Source of the DNA: Dermatophilaceae bacterium Soc4.6
GTDB taxonomy: Bacteria; Actinomycetota; Actinomycetes; Actinomycetales; Dermatophilaceae
Direction of reading: 5' to 3'
Assembly (NCBI GenBank): GCA_039889245.1
Contig: JAZGVH010000002.1
Span: forward strand, 3,410,001 to 3,474,000
Length of the DNA: 64,000 nt
Positions 27,205 to 35,004 of this stretch are shown here, one piece after another (the first letter of the stretch is position 1; each line of letters starts with the position of its first letter). Under the pieces are notes generated by a model. The model did no database searches, was not told where the DNA came from, and saw nothing but the letters and a program-made list of their open reading frames with translations. The position numbers and the translations under genes are program-made.

Positions 27205-28269
27205 ATGCGCAACCCCAAGGCCTTCTACGCCCCCCTCGCGGTCGGGGCGCCGATACCGGTCCGCGAGATCCCGGCCCGGCCGTCGCGCGTCATCCACTTC
27301 TTCGACCCCAGCAACCCCAAGATGGCAGCCAAGGTGCCGGGCATGGTCGGCTCGGTCGACGTGCTGCTGGGCAACCTCGAGGACGCGGTCAAGGCCGACA
27401 ACAAGGTCGCCGCGCGCGAGGGGCTCATCGCAATCGGGACGTCGACCGACTTCGGTGAGACGACCCAGCTGTGGACGCGGGTCAACAGCCTCGACTCCCC
27501 GTGGTTCCTCGACGACGTGACCGCGCTGGTGGCCGGCATCGGCGACAAGCTCGACGTCATCATGGTGCCCAAGGTCGAGGGCGCCGAGGACATCCACTAC
27601 GTCGACCGGCTGCTCGCGCAGCTCGAGGCCAAGGCCGGGCTGACCCGTCCGATCCTGGTGCACGCGATCCTGGAGACGGCCCGGGGCATGGTCAACGTCG
27701 AGGAGATCGTCACCGCCAGCCCGCGTATGCAGGGCCTCTCGCTCGGCCCCGCCGACCTCGCGGCCTCCCGCCGGATGAAGACGACCCGCGTCGGTGGTGG
27801 CCACCCCGGCTACCTCGTGCGGCAGGACCCGACCGGGGGCGACATCCGGGGGGAGCGCACGGTCTACCAGCAGGACCTCTGGCACTACACGATCGCCCGG
27901 ATGGTCGACGCCTGCGCGATGGCCGGTATCTACCCCTACTACGGGCCCTTCGGTGACATCGCCGACGTCGTGGCCTGCGAAGACCAGTTCCGCAACGCGT
28001 TCCTGCTCGGCTGCGTCGGTGCGTGGTCGTTGCACCCGGCGCAGATCGCCATCGCCAAGAAGGTCTTCAGCCCGTCGTCCGAGGACGTCGCGCACGCCCG
28101 CCGGGTCGTCGAGGCGATGGGCGACGGCACCGGCGCGGTGATGCTCGACGGCAAGATGGAGGACGACGCGAGCCTCAAGCAGTGCCAGGTGCTGCTCGAG
28201 CTGGCGGAGCGCCTCAGCCTGACCGACCCCGACCTGGCCGACCTCTACGCGGCCGGGGCGGTGGCGTGA
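27205..28269 (+). CDS. HpcH/HpaI-family CoA-ester lyase (malyl-CoA lyase type)
   Basis: A 354-residue TIM-barrel lyase of the HpcH/HpaI-CitE superfamily. The metal-binding glutamate and aspartate are suggested by [11 protein letters not shown] (about 56-66) and [11 protein letters not shown], and the CoA-binding arginine by the N-terminal [13 protein letters not shown]. The length and the long insert around 200-225 fit bacterial malyl-CoA/beta-methylmalyl-CoA lyases better than citrate lyase beta. It would cleave or form a malyl-type CoA thioester to glyoxylate and acyl-CoA. The next gene, a second, shorter lyase, overlaps it by four bases (GTGA). Confidence 0.8.
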   Translation: MRNPKAFYAPLAVGAPIPVREIPARPSRVIHFFDPSNPKMAAKVPGMVGSVDVLLGNLEDAVKADNKVAAREGLIAIGTSTDFGETTQLWTRVNSLDSPWFLDDVTALVAGIGDKLDVIMVPKVEGAEDIHYVDRLLAQLEAKAGLTRPILVHAILETARGMVNVEEIVTASPRMQGLSLGPADLAASRRMKTTRVGGGHPGYLVRQDPTGGDIRGERTVYQQDLWHYTIARMVDACAMAGIYPYYGPFGDIADVVACEDQFRNAFLLGCVGAWSLHPAQIAIAKKVFSPSSEDVAHARRVVEAMGDGTGAVMLDGKMEDDASLKQCQVLLELAERLSLTDPDLADLYAAGAVA

Positions 28270-29141
28270 GCGCGCCGGTGCTGCGTCCGCGCCGCTCGGT
28301 GCTCTACATGCCGAGCTCCAACGAGCGGGCGCTCGACAAGGCGAAGACCCTGCCGGTTGACTCCCTCATCCTCGACCTCGAGGACGCCGTCGCCCCGGAC
28401 GCGAAGGAGTCGGCCCGCTCTGCCGCCTGCGTCGCTGCCGCCTCGGGGGACTACGGCAACCGCGAGGTCACCATCCGGGTCAACAGCATCGGCACCCCGT
28501 GGCACGACGCCGACGTGGTCGCGGTCGCCACCTCGGGCGCCTCCGCCGTCGTCGTGCCCAAGGTGGGGTCGGTCGCCGACGTGCACGCGGTCGTCGGCGC
28601 GCTCGAGGCGGCGGGCGCCCCGGACTCGCTGCGGCTCTGGGCCATGATCGAGACGCCCGACGCGATCCTCGACGTGCGCGAGATCGCCCGTGCGTCGGAT
28701 CGGCTCGAGGTGCTGGTGCTAGGCACCAACGACATCGTGCGCGAGCTGTATGCCGCGCACGTGCCCGGTCGCGAGCCGCTGCTGACCTGTCTCTCGCTGG
28801 CGGTGCTCGGCGCCCGGGCGGCCGGCGTCGCCGTGCTCGACGGGGTCTACAACGACGTCAAGGACACCGAGGGCCTGGAGGCCGAGTGCCGCCAGGGTCG
28901 GGCCCTCGGCTTCGACGGCAAGACCCTGATCCACCCCGGTCAGGTCGAGGCCGCCAACCGCCTCTTCGCGCCCAGCGAGCAGGAGGTGGCCGACGCGCAC
29001 GAGCTCGTCGCGGTCTTCGAGGAGGCCCTCGAGCAGGGCAAGGGCGTCGTGACCCACCAGGGCAGGATGGTGGAGAACCTCCACGTCGAGATCGCTCGGC
29101 GCGCCATCGCCATGGGGCACGCCATCGCGGCGCGGGGCTGA
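28266..29141 (+). CDS. CitE-like CoA-ester lyase
   Basis: A 291-residue member of the same superfamily. Key motifs: [18 protein letters not shown] at the N-terminus (CoA phosphate binding Arg), [13 protein letters not shown] (metal-binding Glu/Asp), [14 protein letters not shown], and the C-terminal [12 protein letters not shown]. Stand-alone CitE-like proteins act on (S)-citramalyl-CoA or related esters, or hydrolyse malyl-CoA as thioesterases, so the exact activity is uncertain. Pairing with the larger lyase just upstream suggests two successive steps on C4-C5 hydroxydicarboxyl-CoA esters, as in the ethylmalonyl-CoA pathway. Confidence 0.83.
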   Translation: MSAPVLRPRRSVLYMPSSNERALDKAKTLPVDSLILDLEDAVAPDAKESARSAACVAAASGDYGNREVTIRVNSIGTPWHDADVVAVATSGASAVVVPKVGSVADVHAVVGALEAAGAPDSLRLWAMIETPDAILDVREIARASDRLEVLVLGTNDIVRELYAAHVPGREPLLTCLSLAVLGARAAGVAVLDGVYNDVKDTEGLEAECRQGRALGFDGKTLIHPGQVEAANRLFAPSEQEVADAHELVAVFEEALEQGKGVVTHQGRMVENLHVEIARRAIAMGHAIAARG

Positions 29142-29147
29142 GGTCGT

Positions 29148-29153
29148 TAGCGT
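29148..29153 (+). promoter_or_regulatory. Leaderless -10 element of the YdeI-like gene
   Basis: TAGCGT ends seven bases before the ATG at 29161, only 6 bp after the lyase stop. Confidence 0.5.
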
Positions 29154-29160
29154 CGGCACC

Positions 29161-29613
29161 ATGGAGCTCACAGCGGCGGTCCTTCAGAAGCGTGGCCCAG
29201 CAGGCGCGTTCGTCCTGACCGACGAGCAGGTGGTCGAGCTGGGAGCCGGGGCGAAGACCTTCCCGGTGACCCTGACGGTCGGAGGGGTCACGCTGCCCCT
29301 GCGCCTGGCCCGCATGGGCGGCGAGAACCTGGTCGGCCTGTCCAGGTCGGCGCGCGAGCAGGCGGGGGTGGAGATCGGTGAGGCATACGACGTCACCGTC
29401 GTCGCCGATGCTGCCGAGCGCACCGTCGAGGTGCCGCACGACCTCACGGCGGCGCTCGCGGCGGCGCCGGGTGCGGCCGCAGCCTACGCGGCGTTGTCGC
29501 CCTCCCGCCGCAAGGAGCTGGTCCGCCGGGTGACCGAGGCCAAGCGGGCGGAGACCCGCGCCGCCCGGGTCGTGGCGGCGGTCGAGCAGCTGCGGGGGTC
29601 GGGGGCCGGCTGA
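29161..29613 (+). CDS. DUF1905 / YdeI-like protein
   Basis: A 150-residue protein. Residues 1-85 match the DUF1905 barrel (FPVTLTVGGVTLPLRLARMGGE, then AGVEIGEAYDVTVV); residues 95-150 match the helical YdeI/OmpD-associated tail (LSPSRRKELVRRVTEAKRAETRAAR, key residues Ser-Arg-Arg-Lys and Glu-Thr-Arg). The combination is widespread in soil bacteria and its biochemical role is unknown; the bacteriocin-protection label used in databases is not supported by anything here. A large hairpin ends the gene. Confidence 0.82.
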   Translation: MELTAAVLQKRGPAGAFVLTDEQVVELGAGAKTFPVTLTVGGVTLPLRLARMGGENLVGLSRSAREQAGVEIGEAYDVTVVADAAERTVEVPHDLTAALAAAPGAAAAYAALSPSRRKELVRRVTEAKRAETRAARVVAAVEQLRGSGAG

Positions 29614-29621
29614 GGCATCCG

Positions 29622-29703
29622 CTGGTCTCCCCGACACCCACCTGTCCGGCATGCCCCCGTCGGAGCGGGGGTAGAACGGACAGCGGGTGGTCGAGGAGAC
29701 CAG
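29622..29703. terminator. Large compound hairpin between convergent genes
   Basis: Outer arms CTGGTCTCC (29622-29630) and GGAGACCAG (29695-29703) are perfect complements, a middle pair (CACCTGTCC / GGACAG..GGGTG) continues nearly without a break, and an inner GCCCCCG / CGGGGG(T) closes the loop. The arms of about 34 bp are an efficient bidirectional terminator in shape. Confidence 0.75.
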
Positions 29704-29714
29704 CCGGGCCCCGG

Positions 29715-30824
29715 TCAGCTGGAGGCGAGACCGGAGGTGCCGAAGGTGGGAGCGCCCTGCACCGTGCCGAGGTCCCGCAGCTCGCCGTGGCGGCCGATGG
29801 CCCAGGTGGACAGCAGCCCGCCGGCGAGCCGGACATAGACCGCCCGACCGTCGGCCGCGACCGTCGTGTCGGTGCCGCCCAGCACCGTGTCGGCGGCGAC
29901 CGCCGAGGTGAGCGTCAGGGCCCCGGTGCGGCTGATGGCGTAGCTCGAGAGGCTGTGGCTGCCGGTGTTGACGGCCCAGGCGGTCGTGCCGTTGGGTGCG
30001 ACCACGAGCCAGCAGGCCGCCGACTGGCCGTCGGGGACGGCGGCCGAGATGACGTTGGCGGCCTTGCCGGCGAGGCGGTAGGACGACACCGACCCGGTGC
30101 CGGCCTCGGAGACGAGGGCGTTGCCGTGGGTGTCGAAGGCGAAGCCGTAGGGCGTCGTGCCAGCAGACACCGTCGTCGAGAGCGTCCCGAGGGCGCCGCT
30201 CCCGCGCACGGCGAAGGTCTCGAGCGCGTTGCTCGCCTTCTCGGTGACGAGCAGCCGGGAGCCGTCCGGGGTGAACGACACCTGCGCGGCGTCGGTGATG
30301 CCCCCCGCCGGGTTGGGTGTGAGCGACCGCGTCGTGGCCGGCATGGCTGCGACGAGTCCCGTACGGGTGTAACGGAATCCGCTGACGGTGTCATCGCTCT
30401 GGTTGAGCACGTAGCCGATGCCGTCGTGGACGGTGACGCTGACCGGCAGCAGGCCACCGGACGGCACGGTCCCGCGCAGGATGAGCCCGGCGCCGGTGAT
30501 GGCGAAGACGGAGACCGAGTCGCTGCCGCCGTTCACCGCGAAGAGCAGGCTCCCGTCGCGGACGACACCGCCCTGGGAGTGCAGCGAGCCGCCGGTCCCG
30601 ACGCCTCCCGAGGCGACGACTCCCGCCGCTGCGAGGTGCCCGTCGGCATACTGGTCGAAGACCTGGATCGCGTTGCCGTCGACGGCGTTGGTCGCCTCGT
30701 AGACGTGACCGACCGGGGTGGGGGTCGCCGCCCGGGCGGGCAGGGCGAGGGCGGTGGTGGCGGTGAGCCCGACGAGGCCGGCGATACCGCCGGAGACGAG
30801 GGTGCGGGTGCGGGTGGCGGACAT
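29715..30824 (-). CDS. Secreted lactonase-like beta-propeller
   Basis: A 369-residue exported protein. A Sec signal peptide (RTRTLVSGGIAGLVGLTATT, cleavage near ALPARAA at about 30) leads a seven-bladed propeller of the 6-phosphogluconolactonase/YVTN type, with repeated blade ends such as SDSVSVFAITGAG, DDTVSGFRYTRTG and SHSLSSYAISRTG. These folds bind ligands or act as scaffolds outside the cell; lactonase activity is not implied, since catalytic residues of true lactonases cannot be identified. Start chosen at the ATG that gives the signal peptide. No operon partner. Confidence 0.82.
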   Translation of the reverse strand: MSATRTRTLVSGGIAGLVGLTATTALALPARAATPTPVGHVYEATNAVDGNAIQVFDQYADGHLAAAGVVASGGVGTGGSLHSQGGVVRDGSLLFAVNGGSDSVSVFAITGAGLILRGTVPSGGLLPVSVTVHDGIGYVLNQSDDTVSGFRYTRTGLVAAMPATTRSLTPNPAGGITDAAQVSFTPDGSRLLVTEKASNALETFAVRGSGALGTLSTTVSAGTTPYGFAFDTHGNALVSEAGTGSVSSYRLAGKAANVISAAVPDGQSAACWLVVAPNGTTAWAVNTGSHSLSSYAISRTGALTLTSAVAADTVLGGTDTTVAADGRAVYVRLAGGLLSTWAIGRHGELRDLGTVQGAPTFGTSGLASS

Positions 30825-30982
30825 GGGGTAGGTCCTCTCGAGAAGCGAATGCCGTTGGTGGCTCTCACATCTCACGACTCCAGCCGCGTCGGCGACAGTC
30901 CTGTGGGCGCTCGGTAAGGCCCGCGTAAGCGCCCGGGTAATGCCTCCGTAACACGTGTCCGGGTAGGACAGGCAAGGTCTGC

Positions 30983-31475
30983 TCAGGCGAGGTGAGCCGA
31001 CGCGAACCGGAGCAGAGAGGGCGCCGTCCGGCGCCAGTAGTCGGTCGGGTGCCCGCCGGGGGCGTACTGCGTGCCCGGTGGCGTCGTGAAGCCGTCGACG
31101 AAGGCGTGGTCGGCCCGGATGAAGGGGTCGCTGTCGCCGCAGTCGAGCACCACCGGCATCCGGCCGAGGGTGGCGCGCATCGCGAAGACGTCGTGGACGC
31201 GGAAGTTGTCGGCGTCATCGAAGGCGCCGGGTGCGCTGGCGCCCGGTGACGTCCACAGCGCTGCACTCATCGTGGTGACGGCCCGTACCCGGCCGCGCAG
31301 GACGTGAGGGGCGGCTCACCGCCCAGGTGACGTCGCTGCCGACGGCCTCGGAGCGGAAGCGGTGGGTGCGCACGTCAGGAGCACGCAGGGCCCGGATCCC
31401 GACCGCAGCGCCGCTCGTGAGGACGGCGGCGCCGGCCCCCGCCGAGAGCACGGCGCGACGCGTGGGTCGAAGCAG
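30983..31475 (-). pseudogene. TAT-exported esterase remnant with internal deletion
   Basis: Two frames hold the two ends of one alpha/beta-hydrolase esterase. The 5' part (about 31475 to 31320) reads a twin-arginine signal, LLRPTRRAVLSAGAGAA, then THRFRSEAVGSDVTWAVSRP. The 3' part (31310 to 30983) begins VRAVTTMSAALW and ends with the catalytic-histidine region GGHPTDYWRRTAPSLL. The middle, about 110-150 residues including the nucleophile elbow GxSxG, is missing and the frame changes at the junction near 31315. No usable start codon exists before the RR motif; a GTG at 31451 falls inside it. The gene is dead as written. Confidence 0.72.
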
Positions 31476-31483
31476 CCACGGGC

Positions 31484-32014
31484 CTACTCGCCCGTCCGTC
31501 CGTCGATGGCCTCACGCAGCAGGTCGGCGTGCCCGGCGTGGCGGGCGGTCTCCTCGATCATGTGCAGGACGATCCAGCGCACGTTGCCGTAGAGCCCGTC
31601 ACCGTGGGCGACCGCCGCGAGGGTCTCGAGGCCCACCCCGGCCAGCACGACATCGCTCCGGGCGCACGAGAGCCGGTACTGCTCGACGAGGGCATCGGCC
31701 GTGAGGTCCCGGGCCCGGGTGAACTCCCAGTCGGGGTCGGCGTCCCAGTCGGCCCGATCCCAGGGCGGTGGGGGCTGGGCCCCCGTCATCCGCACCGAGA
31801 ACCACCAGTCCTCGTTGAGGGCGGCGTGGTGCAACAGCCCACCGAGGGTCAGCGTCGACGGAGGGTGGGTCGCTCCCAGTGCGATCGCGTCCAGTCCTTC
31901 GCACTTGCGCAGCAGGATGTCGCGCTGGCCCTGCAGGAACCCGAGCAGCTGGCGGCGCTCGTCGCCGGTGTCAGGCCGCAGGTCGGGCTGGGGGTGGCTC
32001 GTGGCGTCGGTCAC
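31484..32014 (-). CDS. DinB-family (DUF664) protein
   Basis: A 176-residue four-helix-bundle protein of the DinB/mycothiol-dependent maleylpyruvate isomerase superfamily. The metal histidines are suggested by LLHHAALNEDWWF at about residue 62 and by MIEETARHAGHADLLREA at about 155-172. Members use mycothiol or other thiols, or have unknown activities. It is divergent from the extensin-like gene and lies just before the broken esterase on the same strand; their ends nearly touch. Confidence 0.85.
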   Translation of the reverse strand: MTDATSHPQPDLRPDTGDERRQLLGFLQGQRDILLRKCEGLDAIALGATHPPSTLTLGGLLHHAALNEDWWFSVRMTGAQPPPPWDRADWDADPDWEFTRARDLTADALVEQYRLSCARSDVVLAGVGLETLAAVAHGDGLYGNVRWIVLHMIEETARHAGHADLLREAIDGRTGE

Positions 32015-32057
32015 GACAGGCAGCGTGGCGGTCGGTGATCAGGATTGGCAAGACCTT

Positions 32058-32063
32058 TACGCT
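32058..32063 (+). promoter_or_regulatory. Leaderless -10 element of the extensin-like gene
   Basis: TACGCT ends six bases before the GTG at 32070. Confidence 0.5.
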
Positions 32064-32069
32064 CGGGGC

Positions 32070-33005
32070 GTGGACGGGGCACCCAGGCGCGCGGCGTCGG
32101 CAGCAGACGCGCCGCTGCGCCTGACCCGTCGCGGCGCCCTCGTGCTCGGTGGGGCAGGGGTCGTCGGGGTCGGCGGGCTCGGGCTCGCCGTGCAGGCGCT
32201 CGGTGGGCCGGTGTCGGTCGCCGACCGGGTCACCCGACCGCCGGACGCCTCCCTGCCGGGCGGCTCACCCAGCTGCGTGGCGCCGGACGCGCTGGGCTCG
32301 ACGGGCCAGCTGCGCGGCATACCGCTGGTCTACGACGAGTCGGGTGACCGCACGAGCTTTCGCTTCGAGCCCGGCTTCCGGGCCCGACTGGAGGCCTGGC
32401 TGCCTCGTCACGCCAGCGCGTCGGGGCTGGGGGTGCCCGCCCAGGTGTGGACGCTGGGCTCGTGGGTCGCGGGCGACCCCGGTGGGACCGGCGTCGCCGC
32501 CGACGGCACCGTCGACACGGCCGGCGGGTGCCGCTCCTGGCACAACGCGGGTCGCGCCTTCGACCTGACCCGGCTCGTCGACGGCGCCGGGACAGTGGTC
32601 GTCTCGGCCCGCTACGACCTGTGGTCGCGGTTCACCGGCGCTGAGCTCGAGACCGCACGGCAGCGCTACTGGCGCACGGTGGCCGGGCTGCACCGCGACT
32701 TCGACTCGGTGCTGACCTATCTCTACAACGACCTGCACCACACCCACGTGCACATCGACGACGGACGCATGGCCGGCACCGGTGGGTCGCTCTTCCGCGC
32801 GGGCTCACGGGTGCAGGTGCAGGCGGTGCAGGCGATGTGCTCCTTCGTCTGGGGTCGCCCGGTCGAGACGACCGGCGCGTGGGACTCCCCGACGCGCGAG
32901 GCGACCGCCGGAGTGCTCGCGCAGATCGGTGTCGGGGAAGCGCTCACCGACGGGGTCACGGCGTGGCACGGGTTCCTCGACGCGACGCTGGCCAGGCGGC
33001 CGTAG
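32070..33005 (+). CDS. TAT-exported extensin-like / M15-type peptidase
   Basis: A 311-residue protein with a twin-arginine signal (RLTRRGALVLGGAG, RR at residues 20-21) and an extensin-like C-terminal domain related to LAS-type zinc peptidases. Candidate zinc ligands are the His in CRSWHNAGRAFDL (about residue 160) with its Asp, and the HTHVHID motif at about 225. Such enzymes cut peptide cross-links of the wall, but the substrate is not proved. It is likely folded before export through Tat. GTG start with a leaderless -10. Confidence 0.72.
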   Translation: MDGAPRRAASAADAPLRLTRRGALVLGGAGVVGVGGLGLAVQALGGPVSVADRVTRPPDASLPGGSPSCVAPDALGSTGQLRGIPLVYDESGDRTSFRFEPGFRARLEAWLPRHASASGLGVPAQVWTLGSWVAGDPGGTGVAADGTVDTAGGCRSWHNAGRAFDLTRLVDGAGTVVVSARYDLWSRFTGAELETARQRYWRTVAGLHRDFDSVLTYLYNDLHHTHVHIDDGRMAGTGGSLFRAGSRVQVQAVQAMCSFVWGRPVETTGAWDSPTREATAGVLAQIGVGEALTDGVTAWHGFLDATLARRP

Positions 33006-33102
33006 GGCGGTCGCGCCGGGTGGGCGCCGTGAGCGAGCCCACAGGTGGTGGGTCTCACAGGCAGACGGTGAGCCAGCAGCGAGGAGCGCTCGGCATACTC
33101 GC

Positions 33103-34338
33103 ATGGAGATCTTTCCTGACACCGAGGTGGCGCTTCCCATGGCACGACTGCAGCAGACCGATGGCCTCACGGAGGAGCAGACCGAGCTGCTCGCGTTGGT
33201 GCGGCTGTTCGTCGATGAGCAGATCATCCCGGTGGCGACGTCGTTGGAGCACGCGGACGAGTACCCCACGAAGATCGTGGAGGCGATGAAGGAGATGGGG
33301 ATCTTCGGGCTGATGATCCCGGAGGAGTACGGCGGTCTCGGGGAGTCGCTGCTGACGTACGCGTTGTGCGTGGAGGAGATCGCGCGGGGGTGGATGTCGG
33401 TGTCGGGGATCATCAACACCCACTTCATCGTGGCGTACCTGGTGCTGCAGCACGGCACGGAGGAGCAGAAGCAGCGGTACCTGCCGCGGATGGCGACGGG
33501 GGAGGTGCGGGGCGCGTTCTCGATGAGCGAGCCCGGGTGCGGCTCGGACGTCTCGGCCATCACGACCAAGGCCGTTGTGGGCGACGACGACACCTGGACG
33601 ATCAACGGCCAGAAGATGTGGCTGACCAACGGTGGGTCCTCGAACCTCGTCGCGGTCCTGGTCAAGACGGACACGGGTGCTGAGTCGGTGTACAAGAACA
33701 TGACGACGTTCCTGGTGGAGAAGGAGTCCGGTTTCGGGGAGACCGCGCCGGGGCTGACGGTGCCGGGCAAGATCGACAAGATGGGCTACAAGGGGGTCGA
33801 CACCACCGAGCTGGTCTTCGACGGCTACACCACCACGACCGACCAGATCCTCGGTGGGGTCCCGGGCAAGGGCTTCTACCAGATGATGGACGGCGTCGAG
33901 GTCGGCCGGGTCAACGTCGCCGCCCGCGGCTGCGGGGTCGCGCTCCGCGCGTTCGAGCTGGGGGTGTCCTACGCGCAGCAGCGCGAGACCTTCGGCAAGA
34001 AGATCGCCGAGCACCAGGCGGTGCTGTTCCGTCTCGCCGACATGGCGACGAAGGTCGAGGCGGCGCACCAGATGATGGTGAAGGCGGCCAAGGTCAAGGA
34101 TGCGGGGCAGCGCAACGACCTCGAGGCGGGGATGGCGAAGTACCTCGCGTCCGAGTACTGCTCGCAGGTCGTGGAGGACTCGTTCCGCATCCACGGCGGC
34201 TACGGCTACTCCAAGGAGTACGAGATCGAGCGGCTATACCGCGAGGCGCCGATGCTGCTGATCGGTGAGGGCACCGCCGACATCCAGAAGATGATCATCG
34301 GCCGACGCCTGCTCGAGGACTACAAGCTCAGGAGCTGA
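33103..34338 (+). CDS. Acyl-CoA dehydrogenase
   Basis: FAD flavoenzyme of 411 residues that oxidises an acyl-CoA to the enoyl-CoA in the cytosol. Signatures: GAFSMSEPGCGSDVSAI (about residue 141), NGQKMWLTNGG, the CoA/FAD region RETFGKKIAEHQAV, and the catalytic-base region FRIHGGYGYSKEYEIERLYREA (key residues Gly-Gly-Tyr-Gly, Glu). Its substrate may be a branched or dicarboxylic ester, given two CoA-ester lyases 4 kb upstream and a MaoC hydratase 5 kb downstream. ATG at 33103; MARLQQTDG at 33139 is an alternative start. Codons in the 5' half end in G more often (GCG, ACG, TTG) than in its neighbours. Confidence 0.9.
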   Translation: MEIFPDTEVALPMARLQQTDGLTEEQTELLALVRLFVDEQIIPVATSLEHADEYPTKIVEAMKEMGIFGLMIPEEYGGLGESLLTYALCVEEIARGWMSVSGIINTHFIVAYLVLQHGTEEQKQRYLPRMATGEVRGAFSMSEPGCGSDVSAITTKAVVGDDDTWTINGQKMWLTNGGSSNLVAVLVKTDTGAESVYKNMTTFLVEKESGFGETAPGLTVPGKIDKMGYKGVDTTELVFDGYTTTTDQILGGVPGKGFYQMMDGVEVGRVNVAARGCGVALRAFELGVSYAQQRETFGKKIAEHQAVLFRLADMATKVEAAHQMMVKAAKVKDAGQRNDLEAGMAKYLASEYCSQVVEDSFRIHGGYGYSKEYEIERLYREAPMLLIGEGTADIQKMIIGRRLLEDYKLRS

Positions 34339-34406
34339 CGCCGCAAGGATGGTGGCGTGACCGTGCTGTGACGACGACCCCGGCTCTCGTCTGAGAGCAT
34401 GGGGTC

Positions 34407-34919
34407 ATGAGCACACAGGCCAACACGCCCCGGATGCCACAGGCCCGCCTCTCCTTGGAGTACCCCATGTCCCTGGGGATCTTCGACAGCTACGTCGCGG
34501 CGCAGAAGGCCGTCGACCTCCTGTCGGACAAGGAGTTCCCGGTCCAGAACTGCCTGATCGTGGGCACCGACCTCAAGCAGCTCGAGCGGATCACCGGGCG
34601 GCTGACCTGGGGTCGGGTGCTTGCGGCGGGGGCTCTCTCGGGGGTGTGGCTGGGGCTCTTCGTCGGGCTGATCTTCGCGCTCTTCGACAGCGGCAACAAC
34701 GTCGTGACCCTGGTGCTGTCGACGGTGCTCTTCGGTGCGGTCTTCGGCCTGGTCTGGGGCGCGATCGGCTACGCAGCAACCGGTGGCCGACGCGACTTCA
34801 GCTCGGTCAGCCAGATCGTGCCGAGCAAGTACGAGGTGCTCTGCGAGCACAAGGTGGCCGCGCAGGCCCGCGACATCCTCGCCGGTGCCGGGCTGCTCGG
34901 GCACGCCGACCTGACCTGA
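34407..34919 (+). CDS. General stress protein 17M-like membrane protein
   Basis: A 170-residue protein of the GSP17M/YflT group. The N-terminal soluble part reads LSLEYPMSLGIFDSYVAAQKAVDLLSD, in which Tyr and Ala-Gln-Lys form the conserved core; two glycine-zipper membrane spans follow (about 75-97 and 101-123: GALSGVWLGLFVGLIF and LFGAVFGLVWGAIG); the end carries a conserved SKYEVLCEHKVAAQAR. The family is induced in general stress in Bacillus; the biochemical role is unknown. It is a single gene ended by a strong hairpin. Confidence 0.82.
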   Translation: MSTQANTPRMPQARLSLEYPMSLGIFDSYVAAQKAVDLLSDKEFPVQNCLIVGTDLKQLERITGRLTWGRVLAAGALSGVWLGLFVGLIFALFDSGNNVVTLVLSTVLFGAVFGLVWGAIGYAATGGRRDFSSVSQIVPSKYEVLCEHKVAAQARDILAGAGLLGHADLT

Positions 34920-34938
34920 CCGCCCCTGACGGCCGTTG

Positions 34939-34980
34939 CGTCCGCGTCCCGGTGGGGTAGAACCCTCCGGGACGCGGACG
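34939..34980. terminator. Bidirectional terminator
   Basis: Perfect 14-bp arms CGTCCGCGTCCCGG (34939-34952) and CCGGGACGCGGACG (34967-34980) with a 14-nt loop sit between the convergent stress-protein and aminopeptidase genes. Confidence 0.85.
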
Positions 34981-35004
34981 GTGCCGTATGCCGAGCCGCC
35001 CGGC

